In this document: positions 49,381-57,193 of the stretch, piece after piece
How positions within the stretch are numbered: position 1 is the first letter of the stretch
Layout: each line of letters opens with the position of its first letter
NCBI GenBank assembly: GCA_002421995.1
Contig: DISP01000156.1
Span: forward strand, 18,492-82,491
Origin: Bacteroidales bacterium UBA6207
Lineage (GTDB): Bacteria > Bacteroidota > Bacteroidia > Bacteroidales > F082
Direction: 5' to 3'
Length of the DNA stretch: 64,000 nucleotides
The notes under the pieces: generated by a model
Seen by the model: the letters and a program-made list of their open reading frames with translations, nothing else
Databases searched by the model: none
What the model was told of the DNA's origin: nothing
Position numbers and translations under genes: made by a program

Positions 49381-50358
49381 TCATTCAAAATTCTTCTTCA
49401 TATATTGCAGACGTTCAAAACCGGCAGTATTTTCAGGAAACTTGTTTACGAGGCCCCTGAATTCCTGAACGTCTTTATATCCTTTCTTTTTCATCCAGTC
49501 TGACAAACCTCCAACGATCTCTTTAAGGTATGGAATGCCGTTTTGGTAGAGTGTTGTGCAAACCTGGGCAACTGTTGCTCCGGCAAGCAATTGTTTTACA
49601 ACACCAATTGAATAGTGGATGCCAGTGGATGCTGCAAGGTCGGCGGGTATTCCATTGGCACTTAACAATGCGATCCAACGCATGGAAACAGACTTTTCAT
49701 CGGGGCTGGAAAACACATTTTCGGTCACAACCTTAGCCGTAGCTATGTCAACATCGGGATTGTAAAAACGGTTGAACAGTACGAGTCCATCGGCGCCGGC
49801 TTCTGCCAGCCGGAATGCCATTGACATTGTATTGGTGAAGAAAGGGCCGATTTTAACTGCAACCGGAATAGTGACCTGCTTTTTGACAGCAGTAAGAATA
49901 TCTATGTAGGATTGCTCTATCTCGCTGCTGCTCATATCTTTGCTGCAGGGAAAAATTGCGATATTCAACTCTATTGCATCAGCGCCGGCGTCTTGCATTT
50001 TTGCAGCGAAGAAAGGCCATTCCACAGGACTGACACAGTTCACGCTGGCGATAACAGGAATTTTTACAGTTTTCTTTGAGTCAACGATAAGTTTAAGGTA
50101 ATCATCAGCCGCGGGACCTTTGGAAATTTCCTGGATGTAGGCAGCGGCTTCGGGATACCAAAAATACATTTCATTTTTGCGCAATTTTGATTCGACCCTG
50201 GCAGTGATCTGCTCTTCAAACAAAGATTTCAGCACAACTGCACCTGCGCCTGCTGCTGCACATGCTTTTACGTTTTCAATGTTTCCTGTAAGCTTTGAGC
50301 TACTGACTACCAATGGATTAGCTATATCAAGACCTAAATAAGTTGTTGAGAGATTCAT
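49381..50358 (-). CDS. Dihydroorotate-dehydrogenase-like flavoprotein
   Basis: A 325-residue TIM-barrel protein similar to class 1 dihydroorotate dehydrogenase: MNLSTTYLGLDIANPLVVSS, AGAGAVVLKSLFEEQI with the flavin-contacting Lys, PVIASVNCVSP, and VKIGPFFTN...GADGLVLFNRF. The N-x-S-C-P-N catalytic stretch of true enzymes is missing (here ELNIAIFPCSKD), so pyrimidine synthesis is doubtful. It lies 23 bases after the hydrogenase maturation protease gene, as the last member of the operon, suggesting a flavin redox role linked to hydrogen metabolism. Specific reaction unknown. Confidence 0.78.
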   Translation of the reverse strand: MNLSTTYLGLDIANPLVVSSSKLTGNIENVKACAAAGAGAVVLKSLFEEQITARVESKLRKNEMYFWYPEAAAYIQEISKGPAADDYLKLIVDSKKTVKIPVIASVNCVSPVEWPFFAAKMQDAGADAIELNIAIFPCSKDMSSSEIEQSYIDILTAVKKQVTIPVAVKIGPFFTNTMSMAFRLAEAGADGLVLFNRFYNPDVDIATAKVVTENVFSSPDEKSVSMRWIALLSANGIPADLAASTGIHYSIGVVKQLLAGATVAQVCTTLYQNGIPYLKEIVGGLSDWMKKKGYKDVQEFRGLVNKFPENTAGFERLQYMKKNFE

Positions 50359-50381
50359 TGTATTCTGATTTAATTGTTCAA

Positions 50382-50855
50382 TTATTCGATATGGTTTTGC
50401 TTTCTCAAAAAGTTGATAAGAAAAGCGAACGCCTTGTCAAGGTTAGCAAGTGCAGCATCAGTAAGCTCCTCCCTGAAATCCCACTCATAGCCTTTGATAT
50501 GCAACAAATAGGCAGGGGGAGCAGCTCCATAAATCTTGCTGCACAAATCAATTACGAAGGCGGGTGAAACAGCATGCATACTAAATTCGACACGGGCATC
50601 GTTTGGTTTCACTTCGGTAAAGCTATATGCTTCAATATCTTCGATGGAAGCATCAGCAAAAATGACCATCGAAGCCTCAGCAACAGTTGCAGCATCTTCA
50701 ATATTCAGCTGGTAATTTGTGTCGGTGACAATATTATTGGCAGGTGAGGCTTCGAGGTATTGATCGAGCCTTTTTATGAGTGCGGCGCCCAGGCCATCGT
50801 CCTGACGGCCCGGATTACCATACGCATAAACCAATATTTTGTCCTTCACACTCAT
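50382..50855 (-). CDS. [NiFe] hydrogenase maturation protease
   Basis: A 157-residue endopeptidase of the HyaD/HoxW type that removes the C-terminal peptide of the large subunit after nickel insertion. Seen: LVYAYGNPGRQDDGLGAAL with the nickel-contacting Asp, ASMVIFADASIEDIEAY, and FSMHAVSPAFVIDLC with the His. Its start overlaps the large-subunit stop by four bases, so maturation enzyme and substrate are made together. Confidence 0.9.
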   Translation of the reverse strand: MSVKDKILVYAYGNPGRQDDGLGAALIKRLDQYLEASPANNIVTDTNYQLNIEDAATVAEASMVIFADASIEDIEAYSFTEVKPNDARVEFSMHAVSPAFVIDLCSKIYGAAPPAYLLHIKGYEWDFREELTDAALANLDKAFAFLINFLRKQNHIE

Positions 50856-52312
50856 CCCTCGAACGACCTTTTCCTGTCAATAACCTGATCGTTTTTGTCA
50901 ACGAGTGTGATTTCGAGGGGCATATTACCGAGTGCGTGGGTGGCGCAGCTGAGACAGGGGTCATAGGCTCTGATGGCCACTTCCACTGCATTCATCATAC
51001 CTTCGGTAATGACTTCTTTTCCGGTCATAACCGATTTGGCAACATGATTCACCGATCTGTTCATAGGCTCATTGTTGTTTGTTGTTGAAACAATCAGGTT
51101 AGCCATTTCAATTTGGTCGTGATCATTGATGCGGTAGTGGTGGAACAAAGTTCCGCGCGGAGCCTCAATCAAACCAACGCCTTCTTTTTGTTTCGTACCC
51201 TTTGCAACCAACTCACCCTCAAGCAAATCAGGATCGTTAAGCAATTCGCGAATCATTTCGGCTGCATGCAGGGTTTCGATCAGTCGTGCATAGTGCATGA
51301 GCATGCAGTGGTTGTTGGGCTTACCTCCGGTAAGCGATTTGTAGGACTCAAACTCTTTCTGCGCCAATGGTGTTGGAATGAAGTCGGCAGTATTCAAGCG
51401 GGCGAGCGGGCCAACCCTGTACCATCCTTTTTCTTTGCCATAGGCTTTCAGATAAGGAAACTTCATATAGCTCCAGCTGCGAACCTCTTCTTCAATATAA
51501 TTAGTATATTCCTGATAATCAATATCATTTAAAATCTTCTTACCATCAGCATCAACAGCTCTGAGCACACCATGGTATAAATCGAGTGCACCATCTTTTC
51601 GCACCAGGCTAAGGTGGTTGCTTGGGAAATAAGCAAAATCATCAATGAATGCCTTATTTGCGACATAGTATGCTTTGAAGAATTCGAGGGCTTCCTGCGC
51701 CCAGGCAACCATTTTGTCGGCATTGAGTGGGTCGGCACCCTTTAAAAACTCGTCACGTTCTTCAATTGTCAGGTGCTTGTTGATCCCCCCCGGGATAGCG
51801 CCCGTACCATGAATTTTCTTTCCGGCAGTTGCACGAATAATCTCCTGGCCAAACTTACGCATCATCACGCCTTGCACCGCGAGTTCCGGCCTTGTGAGGG
51901 CAATGCCGATGATATTTCTGATGGCCGGATCGCCATCAATACCAAACAGAAAATCGGGGGCACTGAGGTGGAAGAAATGGAGTGCATGGCTTTGAAAAAA
52001 TTGACCATAATGCATCAGACGACGCATTTTCTCGCCTGTTGGCGTGAGACCATGACCGGTTCCGGCACCCACAATAACATCGAGTGCTTTTGCAGCTGCA
52101 AGATGGTGACTAACGGGGCAAATGCCACAAAGGCGCTGAACGAGAACCGGTGCTTCCCAATACGGACGACCTTGCACAAAGCGTTCAAAACCTCTGAATT
52201 CAACAATATGTAAACGACTTTGGCTTATATTCCCGTTGTCATCCATATGTATGGTCACCTTTCCGTGTCCTTCGACACGTGTAACGGGTTCAATTGTAAT
52301 CTTTTTCGACAT
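50852..52312 (-). CDS. hoxH: [NiFe] hydrogenase large subunit (HoxH type)
   Basis: A 486-residue catalytic subunit. The N-terminal nickel ligands lie in VQRLCGICPVSHHLAAAKAL and the C-terminal pair in DPCLSCATHALGNM; cleavage after the His of the last motif would remove about 25 residues. RVEGHG near the start is conserved in the family. Together with the next three genes this is a bidirectional, NAD-coupled hydrogenase (group 3d-like). Cytoplasmic: no Tat signal on any subunit. Confidence 0.93.
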   Translation of the reverse strand: MSKKITIEPVTRVEGHGKVTIHMDDNGNISQSRLHIVEFRGFERFVQGRPYWEAPVLVQRLCGICPVSHHLAAAKALDVIVGAGTGHGLTPTGEKMRRLMHYGQFFQSHALHFFHLSAPDFLFGIDGDPAIRNIIGIALTRPELAVQGVMMRKFGQEIIRATAGKKIHGTGAIPGGINKHLTIEERDEFLKGADPLNADKMVAWAQEALEFFKAYYVANKAFIDDFAYFPSNHLSLVRKDGALDLYHGVLRAVDADGKKILNDIDYQEYTNYIEEEVRSWSYMKFPYLKAYGKEKGWYRVGPLARLNTADFIPTPLAQKEFESYKSLTGGKPNNHCMLMHYARLIETLHAAEMIRELLNDPDLLEGELVAKGTKQKEGVGLIEAPRGTLFHHYRINDHDQIEMANLIVSTTNNNEPMNRSVNHVAKSVMTGKEVITEGMMNAVEVAIRAYDPCLSCATHALGNMPLEITLVDKNDQVIDRKRSFEG

Positions 52313-52330
52313 GATTTAGTTAGCGTTTAG

Positions 52331-52879
52331 TTAGTCAAATTTCACAACTTCGTAAGGCAATTTCATAGGATCGCCTGTAATAAGTGCCACAAGTGCATCC
52401 CATATCAGATCGGCTCTGGGAGGGCAGCCCGGCAGAAAATAATCAATTTTAACCACTTCATGGCAGGGATAAACCCTGTCGAGCAGCATTGGGAGTTCAT
52501 CGTCATTGGGCAGAATGTGTTCTTTGTTTAGCTGAACAGTAGGCCCGCCAATGTAAGCCTCGTGCAGGCATTCTTCAACAGGAATTCCATTGCGCAATGC
52601 AGGAAGGCCTCCCATGATCGCACACTCGCCTAATGAGATGAGAATTTTACAATTTTTTCTGAATGAACGCAAAACTTCCACGTTTTCGCTGTTGCAGCAT
52701 CCTCCTTCGATAATACCGATGTCAACAGGTTTTGTAAATGTTTTAATATCGTCCACTGGGGATTTGTTAAACTCAACCAATTCAATTAGTTGAAGAATAC
52801 GTTCATCGATATCCAGAATTGACATATGGCAGCCAAAGCATCCTGCCAATGATGTTGTTGCGATTACTGGTTTACTCAT
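52331..52879 (-). CDS. hoxY: [NiFe] hydrogenase small subunit (HoxY type)
   Basis: A 182-residue short small subunit that holds one 4Fe-4S cluster next to the active site: LAGCFGCHMSILD, SLGECAIMGGLP and FLPGCPPRADLIW give the ligands. IEGGCCNSENVE is also conserved in shape. The distal cluster domains of uptake hydrogenases are absent, as expected in soluble NAD-linked types. It is 18 bases upstream of hoxH. Confidence 0.92.
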   Translation of the reverse strand: MSKPVIATTSLAGCFGCHMSILDIDERILQLIELVEFNKSPVDDIKTFTKPVDIGIIEGGCCNSENVEVLRSFRKNCKILISLGECAIMGGLPALRNGIPVEECLHEAYIGGPTVQLNKEHILPNDDELPMLLDRVYPCHEVVKIDYFLPGCPPRADLIWDALVALITGDPMKLPYEVVKFD

Positions 52880-52897
52880 TTTTTATTCCTCCCGATC

Positions 52898-53593
52898 TTA
52901 TCCCTCGATTTCGCTACCGATGGGTTGGTTATCAAATTTTCTTTTTCCGATAGGTGTTGCAAAACCTTTCTCTTTGACCAAAATAGAACCCACAGGGCAG
53001 TTGTTCATTGCAAGTTCTGCCAGTTCATCTGTCATGTTTGCAGCAAGCTCCTCATCCAGAACCACTTCCAGATGATTTCCCCGACTGTGGAATGCGAAGA
53101 AAGAGCGTCCGTTCTCGTCCTTGATAGATTTTATGCACCTTTTGCAAAGAATGCATCTGTTTTGGTCTTTGATGATTTTTGGTGATGAAGCATCAACATC
53201 CTTAAGCGGAAAATCATAAGGATAGCGTGGAACCATCATTTGATAGAGATATCCGAGTGCCTGTAGCTCGCAGTTTCCGCTTTTTTCGCATGAAGGACAG
53301 AAGTGATTGCCGCTCACGAACAATAACTCGATGATACTTTTTCTGAGTTCTGTGATATCTGCAGATTCCGATTCGATCTCGATGCCATCGGTAACCGGTG
53401 TTGTGCAGGAAGTCATCAACCGCCCGTTGATTCTGACAGTGCAGATGCGGCAGGCACCTTTGGGATGCAGTCCTTTCATATTGCATAATGTCGGAATGAA
53501 AATACCGTTCTGACGGGCTGCTTCGACAATGTATGTGCCGGCTTCGGCCATACATTCCCTGCCATCTATTTTAAATTTTATCAAGTTTGCCAT
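52898..53593 (-). CDS. hoxU: Diaphorase Fe-S subunit (HoxU type)
   Basis: A 231-residue electron-transfer subunit homologous to the N-terminal part of NuoG. It has a 2Fe-2S domain (PTLCNMKGLHPKGACRICTV with a further Cys in MTSCTTP), a His-Cys3 4Fe-4S site (HFCPSCEKSGNCELQ), and a further cluster site (NRCILCKRCIKS and MNNCPVGSILV). It wires the flavin subunit to the hydrogenase subunits. 18 bases upstream of hoxY. Confidence 0.92.
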   Translation of the reverse strand: MANLIKFKIDGRECMAEAGTYIVEAARQNGIFIPTLCNMKGLHPKGACRICTVRINGRLMTSCTTPVTDGIEIESESADITELRKSIIELLFVSGNHFCPSCEKSGNCELQALGYLYQMMVPRYPYDFPLKDVDASSPKIIKDQNRCILCKRCIKSIKDENGRSFFAFHSRGNHLEVVLDEELAANMTDELAELAMNNCPVGSILVKEKGFATPIGKRKFDNQPIGSEIEG

Positions 53594-53617
53594 TTTATCG
53601 TAATTTTTCTGTTTAAC

Positions 53618-55426
53618 TCAATGATTATGAAATTTGGGAATTCTGCCAACATATTTACAAGAGCCCTGCACCGATGTTTCGAGATCAAATCCCTGATCGA
53701 ATTCAACATCTTTTTGCAGAAGGTCTTCATACAGGTGACGGAAATTTTTCAGACTACTTACGATTGGGTTGGCAGCAGTTTGGCCAAGTCCGCAACGACT
53801 GGCATGCAACACCTTGCCCCAGTTTTGCAAATCGGCAAGATCTGAAGTGACACCTTTGCCTTTTAAAATCTTCAACAACTTGTTTCGCATCACCTGTGGC
53901 ATATTGCGGCAGGTGGAGCAGGAACCACATGACTCATCAATGAAAAACTCCATGAAATTGAGTACCACATCTTTGAGCAGGTTTCGTTGTTTCCCGAAAA
54001 TAATCATTGATCCACCCGTTGACAGGTCGGAATAGCCAAGCGTACGGTGAAATTCGGCCGGCCCGATAAGTGTTCCTGACGGACCACCAACCTGAACAGC
54101 CTGCACATCGTAAGCACCAACCATATCGAGCATATCTTCCACATTGAAGCCCCAATTCACTTCATAGACGCCCGGAAACATGCAGTCGCCCGAGATGCTC
54201 AGGATTTTTGTCCCGGTTGAGTCTTCAGTACCAAACTGGGTGAACCATTCGCCGCCGTTTTCAATAATCCGAACGGCTGTTGCAAAGGTTTCGACATTGT
54301 TGATAATTGTGGGCTGTCCAAGATATCCTTTTTCAACCGGGAATGGTGGCTTATCACGTGGTTCGCCTCTTTTGCCTTCGAGCGATTCGAGCAATGCTGA
54401 TTCCTCGCCACATACATAGGCCCCGGCACCAAACTGGATGCGAATATCAAAGTTAAATCCTTCAATTCCGGCAATATTGCTACCAAGAAGCTTTTCATCC
54501 CGCATATGTTGAAGCACCGATTCGAGGTAGTTCTTCATATAACGGTATTCATACCTTAAATATAGGATACCTTCATCACCGCCGATGGCATAGCCGGCAA
54601 TAGCCATTCCTTCAAAAACAAGCTCGGGCTTTTCGGTCAGGATTACCCTGTCCTTAAAAGTGCCAGGCTCACCTTCGTCGGCATTGCAAACCACATAATG
54701 TTTTGCACCTTTGGCCCTGCGGCAGAATTCCCATTTGAAACCTGTCGGGAAACCTGCTCCGCCGCGTCCGCGGATATGGCTGTGTTTGATTTCGGCAATG
54801 ACAGCTTCGGGCGACATACCCGGAAGTATTTCTTTTGTTACTTTTCCCATCGAATAGAGATCGGAAAGTATCATGCCTTTTCGGCGTATATTACTCGAAA
54901 CCATTGCTTTGAGCTGTGGATGTTGGTTTTTTCCGTCGCCATAACTTTCATTCACGAGCTCATCGAGGCTAAGACCCTGGCGCATATGCCGCACGATTTC
55001 TTTCACCCGGTAAGGTGTTAGTCTGGTAAAAACCTTGTTATTGATGATTGCTGCCGGCTCCTGGTCGTTCATTCCAATACATGCAGTGTCGAAAAGACCT
55101 ATCAGTCCATCATCAGTGACCTGGCCAAAAGCAATTCCGACTTCTTTTTCAAAAGCTTCTTTGATTGCCTGGCGACCAAACATATAGGCCACAGCACTGT
55201 TGTTGAGATAGATAGCATACTTACCTCTTGGCTTTGTGCTTAGGAAATGGTAGAAAGTGATGGTTTGTTCCACATCCACCTGCGACAGGCCAAGGTTGTG
55301 TGCTAACAATGCAACAGCCTGCCTGCTGATGTAACCAAACTGTTCCTGGAGGTCAATGAGCATGTCCATAAGCCGGTTTGCATCACTCCCATACTTCCTG
55401 ATAATACTTAAAACGATTTGTTCCAT
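53618..55426 (-). CDS. hoxF: NuoE-NuoF fusion, NAD(H)-reacting flavoprotein (HoxF type)
   Basis: A 602-residue fusion. The ATG at 55426 (MEQIVLSIIRK) fits the start of a NuoE domain. That domain (about 1-150) keeps the fold (VDVEQTITFYHFLSTKPRGK) but has YLNNSAVAYM and ACIGMNDQEP where NuoE has its 2Fe-2S cysteines, so only one of four remains. The NuoF part has RGRGGAGFPTGFKWEF (FMN/NADH site), CNADEGEPGTFKDR, YVCGEESALLESLEG, and a 4Fe-4S site in CGSCSTCRNMP with a distant Cys in SRCGLGQ. It exchanges electrons with NAD(H). Gene order F-U-Y-H equals that of the soluble hydrogenase of Ralstonia. First gene of the operon. Confidence 0.92.
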   Translation of the reverse strand: MEQIVLSIIRKYGSDANRLMDMLIDLQEQFGYISRQAVALLAHNLGLSQVDVEQTITFYHFLSTKPRGKYAIYLNNSAVAYMFGRQAIKEAFEKEVGIAFGQVTDDGLIGLFDTACIGMNDQEPAAIINNKVFTRLTPYRVKEIVRHMRQGLSLDELVNESYGDGKNQHPQLKAMVSSNIRRKGMILSDLYSMGKVTKEILPGMSPEAVIAEIKHSHIRGRGGAGFPTGFKWEFCRRAKGAKHYVVCNADEGEPGTFKDRVILTEKPELVFEGMAIAGYAIGGDEGILYLRYEYRYMKNYLESVLQHMRDEKLLGSNIAGIEGFNFDIRIQFGAGAYVCGEESALLESLEGKRGEPRDKPPFPVEKGYLGQPTIINNVETFATAVRIIENGGEWFTQFGTEDSTGTKILSISGDCMFPGVYEVNWGFNVEDMLDMVGAYDVQAVQVGGPSGTLIGPAEFHRTLGYSDLSTGGSMIIFGKQRNLLKDVVLNFMEFFIDESCGSCSTCRNMPQVMRNKLLKILKGKGVTSDLADLQNWGKVLHASRCGLGQTAANPIVSSLKNFRHLYEDLLQKDVEFDQGFDLETSVQGSCKYVGRIPKFHNH

Positions 55427-55475
55427 GAAAGTTAAAGTTGGGTAAATCAATTTTTTACATGATATAACATTCTGT

Positions 55476-55491
55476 TGTTAATCAATTCACA
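55476..55491. promoter_or_regulatory. CRP/FNR-like palindrome at the hox promoter
   Basis: TGTTA-N6-TCACA, one base off the TGTGA-N6-TCACA consensus of CRP-family sites, within a larger GTTGT-N10-ACAAC inverted repeat (55474-55493). It lies at the expected transcription start, downstream of the -7 box, where a bound regulator would block initiation. No regulator gene is in the window. Confidence 0.4.
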
Positions 55492-55492
55492 A

Positions 55493-55525
55493 CAAAAATA
55501 AAAGGAAAATTAAACTGTACTTCAA
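55493..55525 (-). promoter_or_regulatory. Bacteroidetes-type promoter of the hox operon (TTG-N22-TATTTTTG)
   Basis: On the minus strand TTG (55525-55523) and TATTTTTG (55500-55493), 66 bases before the hoxF start. Confidence 0.5.
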
Positions 55526-55654
55526 GAGGCTAAAATTTAGAACGTTTTTAAATTGCCGGAACGTTATGAACAATAGTTGGAGAGAGGTTCAGTTTATTGA
55601 TTTTCAATTTTATAGGCATTTGTTATTGATCAATCAGGAGAAAAAATAAAATTT

Positions 55655-56353
55655 TTAATCCTGTTGTAAATACTTTGTTGCCCGCAAAACATGTCTTTTT
55701 CCGGGAGGACCGGGCAGGCGTTCGACTTTAAATCCGGCTTCTCGCAGCGCATTCTTCACAATGCCTTTTGATGAATATGTCACGAGTACACCGCCGGGGA
55801 CAAGTGAGTGATACAATTTTGCAAAGAGCTCAGTTGTCCAAAGTTCTTGCTGGGCTTCGGGGCTGAAAGCATCAAAATAAATGAGGTCGAACCGATTAAC
55901 CGGTGGTTGATAGTCGGCAAAATCAAGTAAAAGTTTACGAAAGATGAAGTGAGGGCTGATGTTGTGCGTTTGGTTCCAGTCAACTTCATGCAGTTGCAAA
56001 CAAAAGCGTGAAGCACCGGTGTTCGTTGCCCATTGCGTTTCGGCAAATTGCCTGATAAGTTCGGTTGATGGCGGATACTTTTCGACAGTTTCGTAATAGA
56101 TCGTTGTGTTTGCGCTGTTCAGATGTGTTAAAACGGCGTTTAAACCTGTTCCGAATCCCATTTCAAAAATGCTGATATGCTCTTTTTCAGCTAAAAGCGG
56201 CTGTAGTCCGTTTTGAATAAAAACGATCATGGATTCGGTTACCGCTCCATGCAAAGAATGGTAAGATTCGCCGAATTTTGCACTGAAAAGGCTGACAGAA
56301 TTGTCAGAAGTGTTGACCAATCTCGTTGATTCTGATGGTTGCTCCATATTCAT
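55655..56353 (-). CDS. mnmD: tRNA 5-methylaminomethyl-2-thiouridine methyltransferase domain protein
   Basis: A 232-residue stand-alone MnmD, the methyltransferase half of E. coli MnmC, which methylates nm5U to mnm5U at tRNA position 34. Seen: FGESYHSLHGAVTESMIVF, IFEMGFGTGLNAVLT as SAM-binding motif, FDLIYFDAFSPEAQQELWT, and LVTYSSKGIVKNALREAGF...PGPPGKRHVLRA. The start is placed at the ATG at 56353; ATG 56347 is equally possible, and the frame runs on to 56446. The oxidase half of MnmC is absent, as is usual outside Proteobacteria. Confidence 0.88.
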   Translation of the reverse strand: MNMEQPSESTRLVNTSDNSVSLFSAKFGESYHSLHGAVTESMIVFIQNGLQPLLAEKEHISIFEMGFGTGLNAVLTHLNSANTTIYYETVEKYPPSTELIRQFAETQWATNTGASRFCLQLHEVDWNQTHNISPHFIFRKLLLDFADYQPPVNRFDLIYFDAFSPEAQQELWTTELFAKLYHSLVPGGVLVTYSSKGIVKNALREAGFKVERLPGPPGKRHVLRATKYLQQD

Positions 56354-56424
56354 ACGAACATTTAAATCGCCGCTTTGACAGGTTTGTAAAAAAGTTTGGG
56401 AGTCATTTGCAGCATTAAAATATT

Positions 56425-56432
56425 TACTTTTG
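56425..56432 (+). promoter_or_regulatory. Candidate -7 box TACTTTTG
   Basis: Lies 38 bases before the exonuclease start. A TTG at 56407-56409 is 15 bases away, shorter than usual. Confidence 0.35.
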
Positions 56433-56470
56433 GCTAAATTAAACATTATAGCAATTCAATTTTTCAAACT

Positions 56471-57181
56471 ATGAATTACCAGTTGAATTTGTCGCGGGTT
56501 TTGTTTCTTGACATTGAAACTGTGCCCGCATTTCCGGTTTACAGTGATCTATCAGAACGCATGAAGAAACTTTGGGACCGAAAAGCCGGGCATATAAAAA
56601 GCAAAGAGGACGACAGTCCGGAATCATTGTACGGAAGGGCGGGGATTTATGCAGAATTTGGTAAAATCATCGTGATCTCGGTTGGGTATTTCAATGGTAG
56701 TGAGTTCAGAATCAAGTCATTCTATGGCGAAGATGAAAAAGTGCTTCTGGAAGAGTTTGCCCATTTGCTAAATAAACATTACGACAATCAGGACGATATG
56801 CTCTGTGCACACAACGGAAAAGAGTTCGATTTTCCATACATCGCACGCCGAATGATGATCAATGGAATCAGGCTTCCGGCCATTCTTCAGATTGCAGGTA
56901 AAAAGCCGTGGGAGATTAAGCATCTCGACACCATGGAGTTATGGAAATTTGGAGATTATAAAAACTATACTTCCCTTGATCTGCTGACTGCAATTTTCGA
57001 CATTCCCACCCCAAAAGATGATATTGACGGAAGCCAGGTGGGAAAAGTTTTTTGGGAACAGCATGATCTTGAACGTATTAAGAATTATTGTCAAAAAGAT
57101 GTACTTGCAATTGCGCAGCTGTTGCGCCGTTATCTTGATCAGCCGCTAATCAAGGAAAGTCAGGTTGCATTTATCCCGTAA
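56471..57181 (+). CDS. PolB-type 3'-5' exonuclease
   Basis: A 236-residue DEDD exonuclease without a polymerase domain. Motif I is VLFLDIETVPAF (Asp, Glu), motif II is CAHNGKEFDFPYIARR (Asp), and motif III is ERIKNYCQKDVLAIAQLL (Asp). It corresponds to the predicted PolB-like exonuclease family. DNA or RNA proofreading or trimming is expected; the substrate is unknown. It lies 12 bases before a DUF2779-like nuclease gene, suggesting joint action. Confidence 0.85.
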   Translation: MNYQLNLSRVLFLDIETVPAFPVYSDLSERMKKLWDRKAGHIKSKEDDSPESLYGRAGIYAEFGKIIVISVGYFNGSEFRIKSFYGEDEKVLLEEFAHLLNKHYDNQDDMLCAHNGKEFDFPYIARRMMINGIRLPAILQIAGKKPWEIKHLDTMELWKFGDYKNYTSLDLLTAIFDIPTPKDDIDGSQVGKVFWEQHDLERIKNYCQKDVLAIAQLLRRYLDQPLIKESQVAFIP

Positions 57182-57193
57182 ACTAATCCTGTT

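Noticed and set aside
49381..50358. Assignment as pyrD
   Set aside because: The catalytic motif of dihydroorotate dehydrogenase is missing and the gene belongs to a hydrogenase operon.
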